A stretch of 8,900 nucleotides of DNA from CAZEJK01 sp964512045 (GCA_964512045.1 CAZEJK010000208.1:1-8900); one strand, 5' to 3'; positions 1 to 7,148 are shown, numbered from the stretch's first letter. Notes: generated by a model from the letters alone, not told the origin. Program-made: numbers and translations.

Positions 1-52
1 CTACTGGGTCAGTTTTCGTGAGCAGAGGGGGGTCAGTTCTCGCTAGCGCTCA
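1..52. mobile_element. Probable insertion-sequence end (IS21-like layout) cutting into the protease gene
   Basis: Two near-identical direct repeats, GGGTCAGTTTTCG (6-18) and GGGTCAGTTCTCG (30-42), match at 12 of 13 positions and lie exactly 24 bp apart. Read on the minus strand, the segment starts TGAGCG at 52 and contains two copies of the CGARAACTGACCC motif. A TG terminus with short repeated subterminal motifs is typical of IS21-family ends. Protease homology begins immediately after this stretch. No transposase or second end is in the window, so the family is inferred from layout only. An assembly join at a repeat is the main alternative. Confidence 0.45.
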
Positions 53-2906
53 AGTCCTGGGGCAGATCGCCGCGCTCGACAACGGCTGGGGCGCCACCGG
101 GATCGCCTACGGCGCCGAGCTGAGCTTCGCTTCCCACTCGCCGAGCGCCGGCTTCAACGCTGCACGGGCCATCGGTGAGTGTGCCGATGCGCTGACCTCC
201 GGAGATGTGATCTTGCTCGAGGTGCAGGTCGGCGGACCCTCGGGGACAGGACCGTGTATCAGCACGAATCAGACCGGCTGTGTCCCCGTCTCATGGATTC
301 AATCGGCGTACGACGCGATCGCCACAGCTGTCGGCAACAAGATCGTCGTAGTCGAGGCCGCCGGCAATGGAGGCAACGATCTGGATGACTCCGTCTACGC
401 GCCGTCCAGCGGCGCGGGAAGCCACAAGCCGTTCTTCCCGGAGAATGATACCGGCTCGATCATGGTTGGAGCGGGGTTCACGCCATGGGAGACGGCCGAC
501 GGCGATCCACGCTCGCCGCAAGACTTCTCCAACTATGGGGAGACCGTGGATCTACAAGCCTGGGGCGACGATATCGTCACTACCGGCTACGGGGTGTACT
601 ACAACGCAGAAGGTCCCGAGCTCGAGTTTACCGACACGTTCGGTGGGACCTCCGGCGCGTCGCCGATCGTCGCCTCGGCGGTGGCGATCCTCCAGGCAGA
701 GGCCATCCGCAAGGACGGTACCGCTCTGCAGCCCGCAGAGGTCCGGACCGTGCTGCGCAACACCGGGACACCACAGGCAGCTGGCTCTACAGATCGCAAC
801 ATCGGTCCTCAGCCGGACCTGAAAGCGGCGCTGGAGCAGATGTGGGGTGTTCCCAGGCCGGCGCCGCCGATTGTCACACCAGTCTCCGGGACCTACGATA
901 TGCCGCTGACGGTAGTGATCGACTTCGATCCCTCCCACGACCAGTCGGAGACTCGGCTGTTCTATACACTCGATGGAACCGAGCCGAGCATCGATGACTT
1001 CGAGATCCTGCCGCAGCTCGGCGACGAGCTGGTGTTCAACTACTCAGTGACCCTTAAGGTCAAGGCGTTTGTCTCGGATATCGTCTCGGGCCTCGTGTTT
1101 TCGTCGGACACCACCGAAAGGTCGTTCGTCTCGACCACTGGCGAGGTTGCAGCGCCTGTGATCGCACCTTCCGGGGGTGTCTACACGCAGCCGCACCAGG
1201 TGACATTGACGACGGTGACTCCCGGTGCCACTTTGAAGTACCGAACCGACGGTCGCAGCATCAACATCTTCTATCCGGGGACCGAGTACGCCGGCCCGAT
1301 CACTCTCGATCCGGGCGATCATGAGCTCAGTGTTCGCGCCTACAAGGACGGCTTCTACCCGAGCTCGACCGTCAAGTCGGGCCCGATCAGCGTACTGCCG
1401 ACCGTACTTCCATCGCCGCAGGTTGTCCCCACCGGTGGAGAGTACTTCGGTTCGGTGCTGGTGGAGGTGCTGACCACGGTGGCGGGCAGTGAGATCCGCT
1501 ACACAACGGACGGGAGCAATCCGACCGCCTTCTCGCCGCTGTATGTCGAGCCGGTCAGGCTGGAGAGCAGCGCGACCTTCAAGGCAAGCGTGTTCCACCC
1601 GCAGTTTTCTCCGAGCTCGCCGACCACGCGAACCTACACGATCGTGGACGGCCCGGCGATCCCATTCATCACTCCGGACGGTGGGACCGCTACCGGCTCC
1701 CTTTCCGTGAGCCTGTCGACCGCGAGCGCTGGCGCCCTCATCACGTGGACGGACAACGGCGCCGAGCCCCAGAGCTTCTCGCAACCATACGTCGGACCGA
1801 TCGTGCTGGGGGTGGGCGAGACGACCGTCAAGGCGCGAGCGTTTCTCGACGGGCTGGCCAGCCCGGTGGCCAGCGCCTCGTTTACCGTCTACGAGTCGCC
1901 CGGCGGGCAGGTGGCGGATCCGGTGATGACGCCGTTTTCGACGCAGACGTTCCCTGACGGATTCACCTTCAATGTCCACTGTGACACCGAGGGGGCCGAG
2001 ATCCGTTACACGTTCCTCGACGGTAGCCTGCCGACCGACCCGACCCAGTCCAGCCTGCTGTTCACCAACCCGTTTCATCTCGCTGTGAACGGCAACTGGT
2101 ACTTCAAGGTCCGTGCGTTCAAGGACGGTATGAGCCCGTCCAACATCATCCAGAGCGGCCAGCTCAGCGTCGTCGATGCGCTCGGGACGACACAGGTGCC
2201 AACCTTCGATCCGCCCGGGGGTACGTACACGGACGCAATCTCCGTGACGATCAGCGGGGGGCAGTTCGAGACCATCTTCTACACGCGCGACGGCTCAGAG
2301 CCTGTTCACTACCCTCCGGTGACGTTCCCGTCGCAGCAGTACTCGACGCCGGTCAGCATCTCCCAGCCGGTGACCCTGACCGCGACTGGGTACCGGCCGT
2401 TCTTCTCCAACGGGGGCGACGGTGTGGCCCACTATAGCTTCGACACCGCCGAGCCGTCGATCGAGCAGGATGAGGGACGTGGGACCTCGACCGTCAGCAT
2501 CATCAGCGAAACGCCGAGCGCGACCATCCGGTACACCCTCGATGGCTCGGAGCCGACGAGCAGCTCGATCCTGTACGACGGTCCCTTCGACCTTGGACCT
2601 GGTGAGTGGCTGGTGCGGGCCCGGGCGTTCCGTAACGGCTTTGCGGACTCCTCGGTCGACATCGAGGTCGTAATCGTCAACGAGGAGCCTGTCGCGCCAA
2701 CCTTCACCGTTCATCCGCAAGGACAGGCGTTGATGGCAGGCGGCTCGGTGACCCTCACCGCGGAGGCGACCGGTACTCCGGAACCGGAGTACCGCTGGCT
2801 AAAGGACGGCGCGACTCTCGCCGGCGAGACCGAGCCGCAGCTGGTGATCGCCTTTGCGACCCTCGATCACGGCGGTACCTACACGGTGGAGGCCATCAAC
2901 GAGGGT
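18..2906 (+). CDS. S8 (subtilisin-like) secreted serine peptidase with seven chitobiase-C-like repeats and an Ig-like domain; 5'-truncated, runs into scaffold gap
   Basis: The reading frame is open to the left edge of the window; the first possible start inside is GTG 18, but recognisable protease sequence starts only about residue 13 (nt 54). Numbering from that GTG, residues 13-275 are the C-terminal part of a peptidase S8 domain. The oxyanion-hole Asn is in AAGNG (N117) and the nucleophile is in GGTSGASP (S212). The HGT motif that should precede QVLGQI is replaced by ASA, and the catalytic Asp and signal peptide are absent. Residues about 282-889 hold seven repeats of the CHB_HEX_C type, and 890-963 are an Ig-like domain (YRWLKDG, GTYTVEA). 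The sequence then enters the N gap; the same gene very likely continues at 2917 as DUF11 plus dockerin-like module. The intact enzyme would be exported and act outside the cell. As assembled it cannot be catalytic. Confidence 0.85.
861..2690 (+). repeat. Seven tandem chitobiase/beta-hexosaminidase C-terminal-like (CHB_HEX_C) domains
   Basis: Seven units of about 80-90 residues begin near nt 861, 1149, 1410, 1656, 1911, 2190 and 2448. Each opens with a P-x-[IVF]-x-P-x-G-G/T stretch and carries a central Y-T-x-D-G-x-x-P-[TS] motif. Each closes with a K-[VA]-[RK]-A-[FY] beta strand. Units 3, 6 and 7 have the canonical form (YTTDGSNPT, YTRDGSEPV, YTLDGSEPT). Unit 2 (YRTDGRSIN) and unit 4 (WTDNGAEPQ) are degenerate, and unit 5 has an extra residue (YTFLDGSLPT). 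The units are divergent at DNA level, so this is an old domain expansion, not a recent tandem duplication. In other proteins such domains act as beta-sandwich spacers or surface and carbohydrate-binding modules. Confidence 0.8.
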
Positions 2907-2916
2907 NNNNNNNNNN
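2907..2916. other. Scaffold gap (10 Ns)
   Basis: Ten undetermined bases interrupt the protease gene. Both flanks end and resume on whole codons (GGT 2904-2906; ACG 2917-2919). Ten is not a multiple of three, so the frame shift between the two halves comes from an arbitrary or misestimated gap length. The expected missing protein is the last few residues of the Ig-like domain. Confidence 0.97.
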
Positions 2917-3498
2917 ACGACAACCAGCGATCCAGCGGTGATCACAGTCGATCCCGGCACGACGGCCGATCTTTCGTTGACCAAGGTGGACAGCACGGAT
3001 CCAGTGGCTTCAGGGACCTTGCTGACGTACACCTTGACAGTCGAGAACGCAGGGCCTGACGGTGCTGAGAACGTTGTCGTGACAGACACGTTGCCCACCG
3101 AGATGACGCTGGTGGCGACCTCCGGCTGCAGCGAGGACCCGCTCGGGTCGCCGACCTGCACCCTGGGCCAGCTTCCCGCGGACTCGACTGCCTCGTTCAC
3201 CGTCACCGTTCAGCTGTCAGAGGACGCGAGCGGAACCGTCACCAACATCGCAACCGTCGATGCGGATACCTACGACGGCCTGTTGGGTAACGAGACGGCC
3301 GAGGAGACGACCTCGGTGCAGCAGGTGCAAGCCGGAGATGGCAACGGCGACCTGTCGCTGGACAGCGCCGACCTTGGGACGCTCCTGCGCGACCTGCTCG
3401 ATACGGGGTTTGTGCCACTCGGCAACACCGACTGCGATCTCAGCGGCGAGGTGCTCGAAGAGGATATCCTGTGTCTGCTTGACAAACTGTTCGACTGA
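2917..3498 (+). CDS. C-terminal part of the same secreted protease: DUF11 domain plus dockerin-like module
   Basis: The frame is open from the gap to TGA 3496-3498. The first residues (TTTSDPAVITVDPG) fit the end of the Ig-like domain before the gap. About nt 2962-3290 encode a classic DUF11 domain: ADLSLTKVD, then YTLTVENAGPDGAENVVVTD with the N-x-G-P and V-x-D-x-[LI]-P signatures, then a C-x-x-x-P...C-T-L-G loop with a cysteine pair, ending TVTNIATVD. About nt 3337-3495 encode a dockerin-like tail. It has two Ca-binding-loop-like segments, GDGNGDLSLDSADL and DCDLSGEVLEEDIL. DUF11 domains are common in large surface proteins. Dockerins bind cohesins in cellulosomes, but isolated dockerin-like tails also occur on secreted enzymes of non-cellulolytic bacteria. 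A separate gene is unlikely, since no start or ribosome site is visible after the gap. Confidence 0.85.
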   Translation, partial: TTTSDPAVITVDPGTTADLSLTKVDSTDPVASGTLLTYTLTVENAGPDGAENVVVTDTLPTEMTLVATSGCSEDPLGSPTCTLGQLPADSTASFTVTVQLSEDASGTVTNIATVDADTYDGLLGNETAEETTSVQQVQAGDGNGDLSLDSADLGTLLRDLLDTGFVPLGNTDCDLSGEVLEEDILCLLDKLFD

Positions 3499-3698
3499 AC
3501 GCCACGATTGCAGACCCTCCTTCCGCGATGGGTCATGGTCTCCTTGTCTCGAGGGACTCCGGACGGCTGCGGTGAAGCTGCGGATATAGCCGCGGGTATG
3601 CCAGCAACCCGGACGGGTAGGGGATCAGAGACGCGTGTCGCAGATCATAGCTGCATGCTGGCATCGATCGTGCGGAGTCGCTGTGCGTGGAGGACGTG
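3499..3698. other. Intergenic region between protease gene and PEGA operon
   Basis: I see no RNA gene and no convincing terminator in these 200 bases: there is no stem followed by a T run. A short direct repeat GCTGCGG occurs twice around 3568-3584. The promoter of the downstream operon should lie here, but no confident -35/-10 pair can be picked. Confidence 0.5.
3689..3694 (+). promoter_or_regulatory. Shine-Dalgarno GGAGGA that decides the start at ATG 3699
   Basis: GGAGG ends five bases before ATG 3699. The longer in-frame GTG at 3687 lies upstream of this site and overlaps it, so it cannot use it. The ATG also places the positively charged signal-peptide n-region (MRVTRRR) at the N-terminus. 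Confidence 0.75.
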
Positions 3699-4727
3699 AT
3701 GAGAGTGACTCGACGACGGAGCGTATGGATGGCGGTGGCGCTGGTGATCGGAGGTGCCGGGTCGAGCGTTGGCGCCGGCGAGCCGCGTCGTGCTGTGCTC
3801 GGCGTGGAGTCTGAGCCGTCCGGGGCGCTTGTGTCGGTGCACGAGCAACCGCCAGCCGCCAGCTACGGTGAGCGGGTGGTCGCCGGTGAGACGCCAGTGA
3901 CCCGGAATCTGGACTTCGGGAGGCAGCGAAGGCTGTGGCTCGAGCTGGAGCACCGGGGGTACGCTGCGAAGGTCGTCGAGGTCACACCGGCGTCTGGTCA
4001 CGTCTCAGTAGAGCTCGAGCCGGTGGTTGGCGTCAGCGAGGTGCCGAGCATCGGCTCTGTTGTCGTGGTCGAGCCGGCGATGGAAGCGATCGAACGGAGG
4101 TTCGCATCCGAGGCGACGAGTGACGAGCTTTCGGCTTTACTGGCGGATGCACTGCAGGACGCGGCAGTCGAGGAGCTGCGGGGGCACATCGTGGTCCGGC
4201 CGGCTGGGCCCTCCGCCCAGGTCTCCATGCGGTCGATCTGGCGCGAGCTGCGCACCGCCGCGCGACGGCTCGATCCGATCCGCCTGTCGTACCTGAGCGT
4301 GGCGCCGTGCCTCGAGAGCCGGGCGGCTCTCGAGGCTGTGCGGCAGCTGGGGGAGCTGAGCGGGGCCGACGCCGTGCTCCTGGTCTCGGGTCAGCAGAAC
4401 CGCGAGACCGGAGGGATGAAGGCCGGCAAGATCGGCGTGCTGGTTGCCGGGACGGCGGCGAGCTATGCGTCGGCGTACGGTCGTGCTGTTGCGAACGGCA
4501 ATGACCTCTTCACGTACACCGCCTATCTCCCGACATCCGCAGACGGCCTCGCTGTCACCGCGATACTGGTGCATTGCGCCAGCGGCGAGATCGTCTGGAT
4601 GAACATGGGTGTCTGGCCGCCGATCGCGCGGAACGACCCCGATCGCGTGCGCGCTGTGGTGTCCGATCTTCTGGCGCGGTTTCCGGCGCCAGTCAACCGC
4701 TCTGAACAACAGGAGGAGGGGTCATGA
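3699..4727 (+). CDS. Exported PEGA-domain protein with GNA1162-like C-terminal region (function unknown)
   Basis: The product is 342 residues. Residues 1-26 form a signal peptide: MRVTRRR, a hydrophobic core, then an SVGA-GE cleavage site. There is no lipobox Cys, so export to the periplasm or surface is expected. Residues about 29-95 match the PEGA pattern (VESEPSGALVSV, GETPVTRNLDFG, LELEHRGYAAKVVEV), a beta-sandwich found in bacterial envelope proteins. The C-terminal half contains GADAVLLVSGQ, an ETGGMKAGKIGVLVAG stretch and an ASGEIVW strand, ending in a DLLARFP helix. This order resembles secreted or outer-membrane proteins of the GNA1162-like kind, but I rate that resemblance as tentative. 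A helical linker separates the two parts. The stop overlaps the next start by ATGA, so the two genes are translationally coupled. No enzyme motif is visible; a scaffold or assembly role is an inference only. Confidence 0.8.
   Translation: MRVTRRRSVWMAVALVIGGAGSSVGAGEPRRAVLGVESEPSGALVSVHEQPPAASYGERVVAGETPVTRNLDFGRQRRLWLELEHRGYAAKVVEVTPASGHVSVELEPVVGVSEVPSIGSVVVVEPAMEAIERRFASEATSDELSALLADALQDAAVEELRGHIVVRPAGPSAQVSMRSIWRELRTAARRLDPIRLSYLSVAPCLESRAALEAVRQLGELSGADAVLLVSGQQNRETGGMKAGKIGVLVAGTAASYASAYGRAVANGNDLFTYTAYLPTSADGLAVTAILVHCASGEIVWMNMGVWPPIARNDPDRVRAVVSDLLARFPAPVNRSEQQEEGS
4711..4720 (+). promoter_or_regulatory. Strong purine-rich Shine-Dalgarno inside the end of the PEGA gene
   Basis: AGGAGGAGGG lies just before ATG 4724 and within the last codons of the upstream gene. 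It encodes the EEG of that protein's tail. With the 4-bp ATGA overlap it indicates coupled translation and efficient independent initiation of the second gene. Confidence 0.75.
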
Positions 4728-5350
4728 AGCGTTCTTGGATCGTGAGCTGTGTGGTGCTCGTGGTGCTATTGATAGCGGGGTCGTCTTCGGCGGGGAAGGT
4801 GCCGCTGCCGTCGGCGCCGTCGCTCGATCTGGGCGAGATCACGCGCCTGCCTTTGACAGCGGCATTCGTCGTTGGTGACGAGCTTGCTAGCCAGGAAGAC
4901 GTGGTCAGAACAAGCCCGTTCGACAAGCTCCGGTTTGCTACTGGAGCGTTCACGGTCGAGCTGTTCGAGCGCAACCTGCCACAGGTCTTCGCCGCCGTGA
5001 CCGATGCTGAGGACGCAGCGGCGGACGCCGAGGTCTCCGTGGAGCTCGTACGCTTCATGGCTGGCGTGCCACATCCAGCGTACAAGCCGTACACAGCGTC
5101 GGTGACCTACAGAGTGACGGTGAGCGACCCGGGGGGCACGGTGCTGTTCAGTGAGACGGTCACCGGTGAGGGTCAGACGAGCAAGGGCATGATGTCGGGC
5201 TTCAAGGCGAAGCAGCTGTGCGGCGAGGCCGCGAAGCTCGCGATGGCGGACGCCGCGGTCCAGGCGCTGCAAGGCCTCGTGGATGCTCCGGAGCTCAGGG
5301 AGCTCGGTCGAGCATCCGGGGAGGCTGAGGTTGTCGTGCCGGCTTCGTGA
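4724..5350 (+). CDS. Small exported envelope protein, operon partner of the PEGA protein (function unknown)
   Basis: The product is 208 residues. Residues 1-23 are a signal peptide (MKRSW, then a run of V, L and I, then SSSA-GK). The only early Cys (residue 9) sits in the hydrophobic core rather than at the cleavage site, so it is not a lipoprotein. The mature part begins with a LPLTAAFVVGDEL strand. A FATGAFTVELFERNLPQVF segment, a beta hairpin (YTASVTYRVTVSDPGGTVLF) and an Ala-rich C-terminal helix follow. The layout recalls YajG-like or ABC-auxiliary periplasmic lipoproteins (leading beta strand, an 'xxGxxxxxxLxxxF' helix, then two long strands), but I do not recognise a specific family. 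The tight overlap with the PEGA gene suggests that the two proteins work together in the periplasm or at the outer membrane. Confidence 0.75.
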   Translation: MKRSWIVSCVVLVVLLIAGSSSAGKVPLPSAPSLDLGEITRLPLTAAFVVGDELASQEDVVRTSPFDKLRFATGAFTVELFERNLPQVFAAVTDAEDAAADAEVSVELVRFMAGVPHPAYKPYTASVTYRVTVSDPGGTVLFSETVTGEGQTSKGMMSGFKAKQLCGEAAKLAMADAAVQALQGLVDAPELRELGRASGEAEVVVPAS

Positions 5351-5651
5351 GCACCGCCGATCTCTGATGCGCTGTTGTCGTTCGAAGGTGGCGCTGGCGG
5401 CTCAAGCATCCCGCATCTTCGAGAGTTCGAGGCATGCGCCGGGGGCCGGAAGACCGGGATCCGGCTGTCGGGGCCGGGGCCAGGACCGGTACCTCCGGAG
5501 CATCCCTCGGGGTGCGGCCCGCGGCCGCGTTAGTTGAGTTTTGAGCTCGCAATGCCGTTCGCTCTCCCAGAGCCTGCTCTGCGAGATTGGGGCGTCGGTA
5601 GGGCTTGAGGAGCTGGCTGCGAGGCTGTCGCGGCAGTTGGCCGCTCAACGG
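5351..5651. other. Convergent intergenic region, GC-rich
   Basis: This 301-base stretch lies between the plus-strand operon and the minus-strand aminotransferase and has no supported gene. Bases 5438-5490 are very rich in G runs (5441-5445, 5456-5458, 5470-5473, 5476-5479). A 12-bp inverted repeat at 5514-5528 is listed separately as a possible terminator. A second, weaker 5-bp stem (5630-5644) lies just past the aminotransferase stop. Confidence 0.55.
5514..5541 (+). terminator. Possible intrinsic terminator of the PEGA operon
   Basis: GCGGCC (5514-5519), a CGC loop, and GGCCGC (5523-5528) form a perfect 6-bp all-GC stem. G-U pairs could extend it by two. It is followed by GTTAGTTGAGTTTT, which is only moderately T-rich, and it lies 160 bases after the operon's stop. 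The position between convergent genes fits a terminator; the weak U tract lowers confidence. Confidence 0.35.
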
Positions 5652-6770
5652 CTACGACGTCAAGAACGTTTCGAGCTCCTCCAGTGCGGCCGGAAACCCT
5701 CGCCGTCCGAGACCGAAGCGAACGTGCCGGTCGTCTGCCAAACCCATGCCGTTGGCCGGGAGCAGAAGGGTCTGACGGCTCTCGAACAGGCGCCGGGAGA
5801 GCTCGGTAGCCGATGTGCCTTCTGGTAGCCGAACGAGACCGACCGGGCCGGCTGCTGGAGGGAACCACTCGAGACCGTGGTCGGTGCCCGAGCTCCAGGT
5901 CTGTACGACCTCGAGGTTGCTCTCGATCGTGGCCCGGGAGCGCTCGGCGAGCTGCTCGCTGACTGACAGCGCCACCTCGGCGAGTGCCTCCGACGGTGCT
6001 GCGGCGCAGATCGTCGTGTAGTCCTTCCATGCCTCGATACGGTGGCGGAGCGCAGGGTCGTGCACCACCAGCCAGCCCATGCGGAGCCCGGGAAGCCCGT
6101 GCGTCTTGGAGAGGCCGGACAGTGTGACCGTGTGGGCTGCGAGCTCCGAGGCCGAGGGAAGCATTCCGAGCGCCGGCGGTTCGAGCCCGCGGTACATCTC
6201 GTCGGACAGCAGCCAGACCCCACGCCGGGCGGTGCGATCTACGATCGCTTCCCAGACCTCCGGCTCTGGCAGGACGCCGGTGGGGTTGTGCGGGAAGTTG
6301 ACGATGACGAGCCGGGTGCGCGGTCCGATTGCCGCGTCCAGAAGGTCCAGGTCCAGCTGCCAGCATCGGTGGCCACTGTCGCTCACCGGCCATGGCACCA
6401 CTCGCGCGCCGAGATGAGCGGCGACGTTCTTCAGGGAGTCGTAGCACGGGGTCAGCACCACCGCTTCGTCGCCCGGTTCGAGAAGAGCATGGACCGTCAG
6501 GAAGATCCCCTCTTCTGGCGCAGCGAGAACCACGACCTCGTCGGCGCTGACACCCTCCAACGGCGCCGCGATCCTCTCACGCAATGCTGGTGCGCCCTGG
6601 CTTTCGGTGTAGCCGAGGCGCAGATCGAGCAGCAGCTTTGGATCGGCACCAGCGAGCTCCAGGAGCTCCCGTACGGTGAGGGTTTCGCAGTCCGATGAGG
6701 ACAGGGTGTGAGCCGCTGCAAACTCGAGCTCGGCAAAGAAGCGCTCGGTGATGAACGGTGCGATCTCCAT
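5652..6770 (-). CDS. Class I/II (fold-type I) PLP-dependent aminotransferase
   Basis: The product is 372 residues, normal for the aspartate-aminotransferase fold. The start is ATG at 6770-6768, with GGGAGGA (minus strand, 6783-6777) six bases upstream. It gives the N-terminus MEIAPFITERFFAELEFAA, a pattern seen in this family; longer in-frame starts have no ribosome site. Motifs in order are G53-Y-T-E-S-x-G-x-P-A-L-R, the small-residue loop A84-P-E-E-G, N158-F-P-H-N-P-T-G165 and S-D190-E-M-Y193-R-G. The PLP Schiff-base lysine is in S-G-L-S-K222-T-H-G-L-P-G-L-R230-M-G-W. A C-terminal HVRFGLGR supplies the expected carboxylate-binding Arg. It would transfer amino groups between an amino acid and a 2-oxo acid in the cytoplasm, or catalyse a related PLP reaction. 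Substrate cannot be read from the sequence, and the gene stands alone. Confidence 0.92.
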   Translation of the reverse strand: MEIAPFITERFFAELEFAAAHTLSSSDCETLTVRELLELAGADPKLLLDLRLGYTESQGAPALRERIAAPLEGVSADEVVVLAAPEEGIFLTVHALLEPGDEAVVLTPCYDSLKNVAAHLGARVVPWPVSDSGHRCWQLDLDLLDAAIGPRTRLVIVNFPHNPTGVLPEPEVWEAIVDRTARRGVWLLSDEMYRGLEPPALGMLPSASELAAHTVTLSGLSKTHGLPGLRMGWLVVHDPALRHRIEAWKDYTTICAAAPSEALAEVALSVSEQLAERSRATIESNLEVVQTWSSGTDHGLEWFPPAAGPVGLVRLPEGTSATELSRRLFESRQTLLLPANGMGLADDRHVRFGLGRRGFPAALEELETFLTS

Positions 6771-7041
6771 GTCGCGTCCTCCCAGGAGCCCGAGCATACC
6801 GGAGTCACGGCGAATCCCCCGGCGTCGCTTCCCCAAACCGCCCACCGCGGCTACGCCGGAGCAAGCCTGACGCCGGCCCCGGCACTGGTCCCGGTCCCCG
6901 CCCCGGCAGCCGGCCGCCGGCCCCGGAGCTTTGCAGCCCCGACCATCGGGTTGACCTGGAACTCCACTGATTTTCGTTCCATCGGTACTTACTTCCGGAC
7001 AGCGCGCGTCGGACGCCGGAGCCAAAGGCGCCATACACCGG

Positions 7042-7066
7042 GTCGCCGCGGATGGTCCGCGGCGAC
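7042..7066. repeat. Perfect 11-bp inverted repeat (hairpin)
   Basis: GTCGCCGCGGA (7042-7052), loop TGG, TCCGCGGCGAC (7056-7066): all 11 pairs are Watson-Crick and nearly all GC. It lies 83 bases past the stop of the minus-strand gene at 7149. No T tract follows on either strand, so it is not a standard intrinsic terminator. It may stabilise an mRNA 3' end or be part of a repeat element. Confidence 0.7.
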
Positions 7067-7075
7067 TGGACGGTC

Positions 7076-7107
7076 GTAGCCGGCGCAAGCCCGGCATCGG
7101 CGCCGGT
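7076..7107 (+). repeat. REP-like palindrome headed by GTAG
   Basis: GTAG (7076-7079) is followed directly by CCGGCGC (7080-7086), a 13-base loop and GCGCCGG (7100-7106). A GTAG tetranucleotide at the foot of an imperfect palindrome is the hallmark of REP sequences mobilised by RAYT (Y1-type) transposases. A diverged similar stretch lies near 6852-6882 (shared core GCCGGMGCAAGCC). Copy number cannot be seen from one window, so the assignment is tentative. Confidence 0.35.
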
Positions 7108-7148
7108 CCCGACGACGGACTGCCGGTTCCGGGCGCTGTGACGTAGGT

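Larger units (their letters stand above)
6771..7148. other. Palindrome- and GC-rich intergenic region without a supported gene
   Basis: This 378-base stretch separates two minus-strand genes. Open frames across it are short, lack ribosome sites and encode Pro/Gly/Arg-rich low-complexity peptides. It holds the aminotransferase Shine-Dalgarno (6777-6783), a C-run tract (6877-6904) and a TGGAAC-N13-GTTCCA inverted repeat (6957-6981). It also holds a perfect 11-bp hairpin (7042-7066) and a GTAG-headed palindrome (7076-7107). The size and structures suggest that the flanking genes are separate transcription units. Confidence 0.6.

Noticed and set aside
1044..2078. Long minus-strand open frame (344 codons) opposite the protease gene
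   Set aside because: Its product is Arg/Gly/His-rich low complexity, while the plus strand here encodes clear domain repeats. It is a shadow frame of GC-rich coding DNA.
2907..3059. Continuation of the first protease frame past the gap to a stop at 3059
   Set aside because: The residues after the gap in that frame are unrelated to any domain, while the other frame gives a textbook DUF11. The frame is wrong because of the N count.
5630..5644. GCGGC-AGTTG-GCCGC stem just past the aminotransferase stop, considered as its terminator
   Set aside because: There are only five base pairs and no T tract follows on the minus strand.
5530..6447. Minus-strand open frame overlapping the aminotransferase
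   Set aside because: It encodes an Arg/Ala/Pro-rich shadow; the overlapping frame carries all aminotransferase motifs including the PLP lysine.
6708..7079. Plus-strand open frames rich in Pro, Gly and Arg across the intergenic region
   Set aside because: They have no ribosome site, overlap the aminotransferase start, and have low-complexity composition typical of GC-rich non-coding DNA.
7099..7111. Exact 13-mer GGCGCCGGTCCCG repeated at 8812-8824
   Set aside because: In GC-rich DNA of this length one chance 13-mer match is expected, and the flanks of the two copies do not align.
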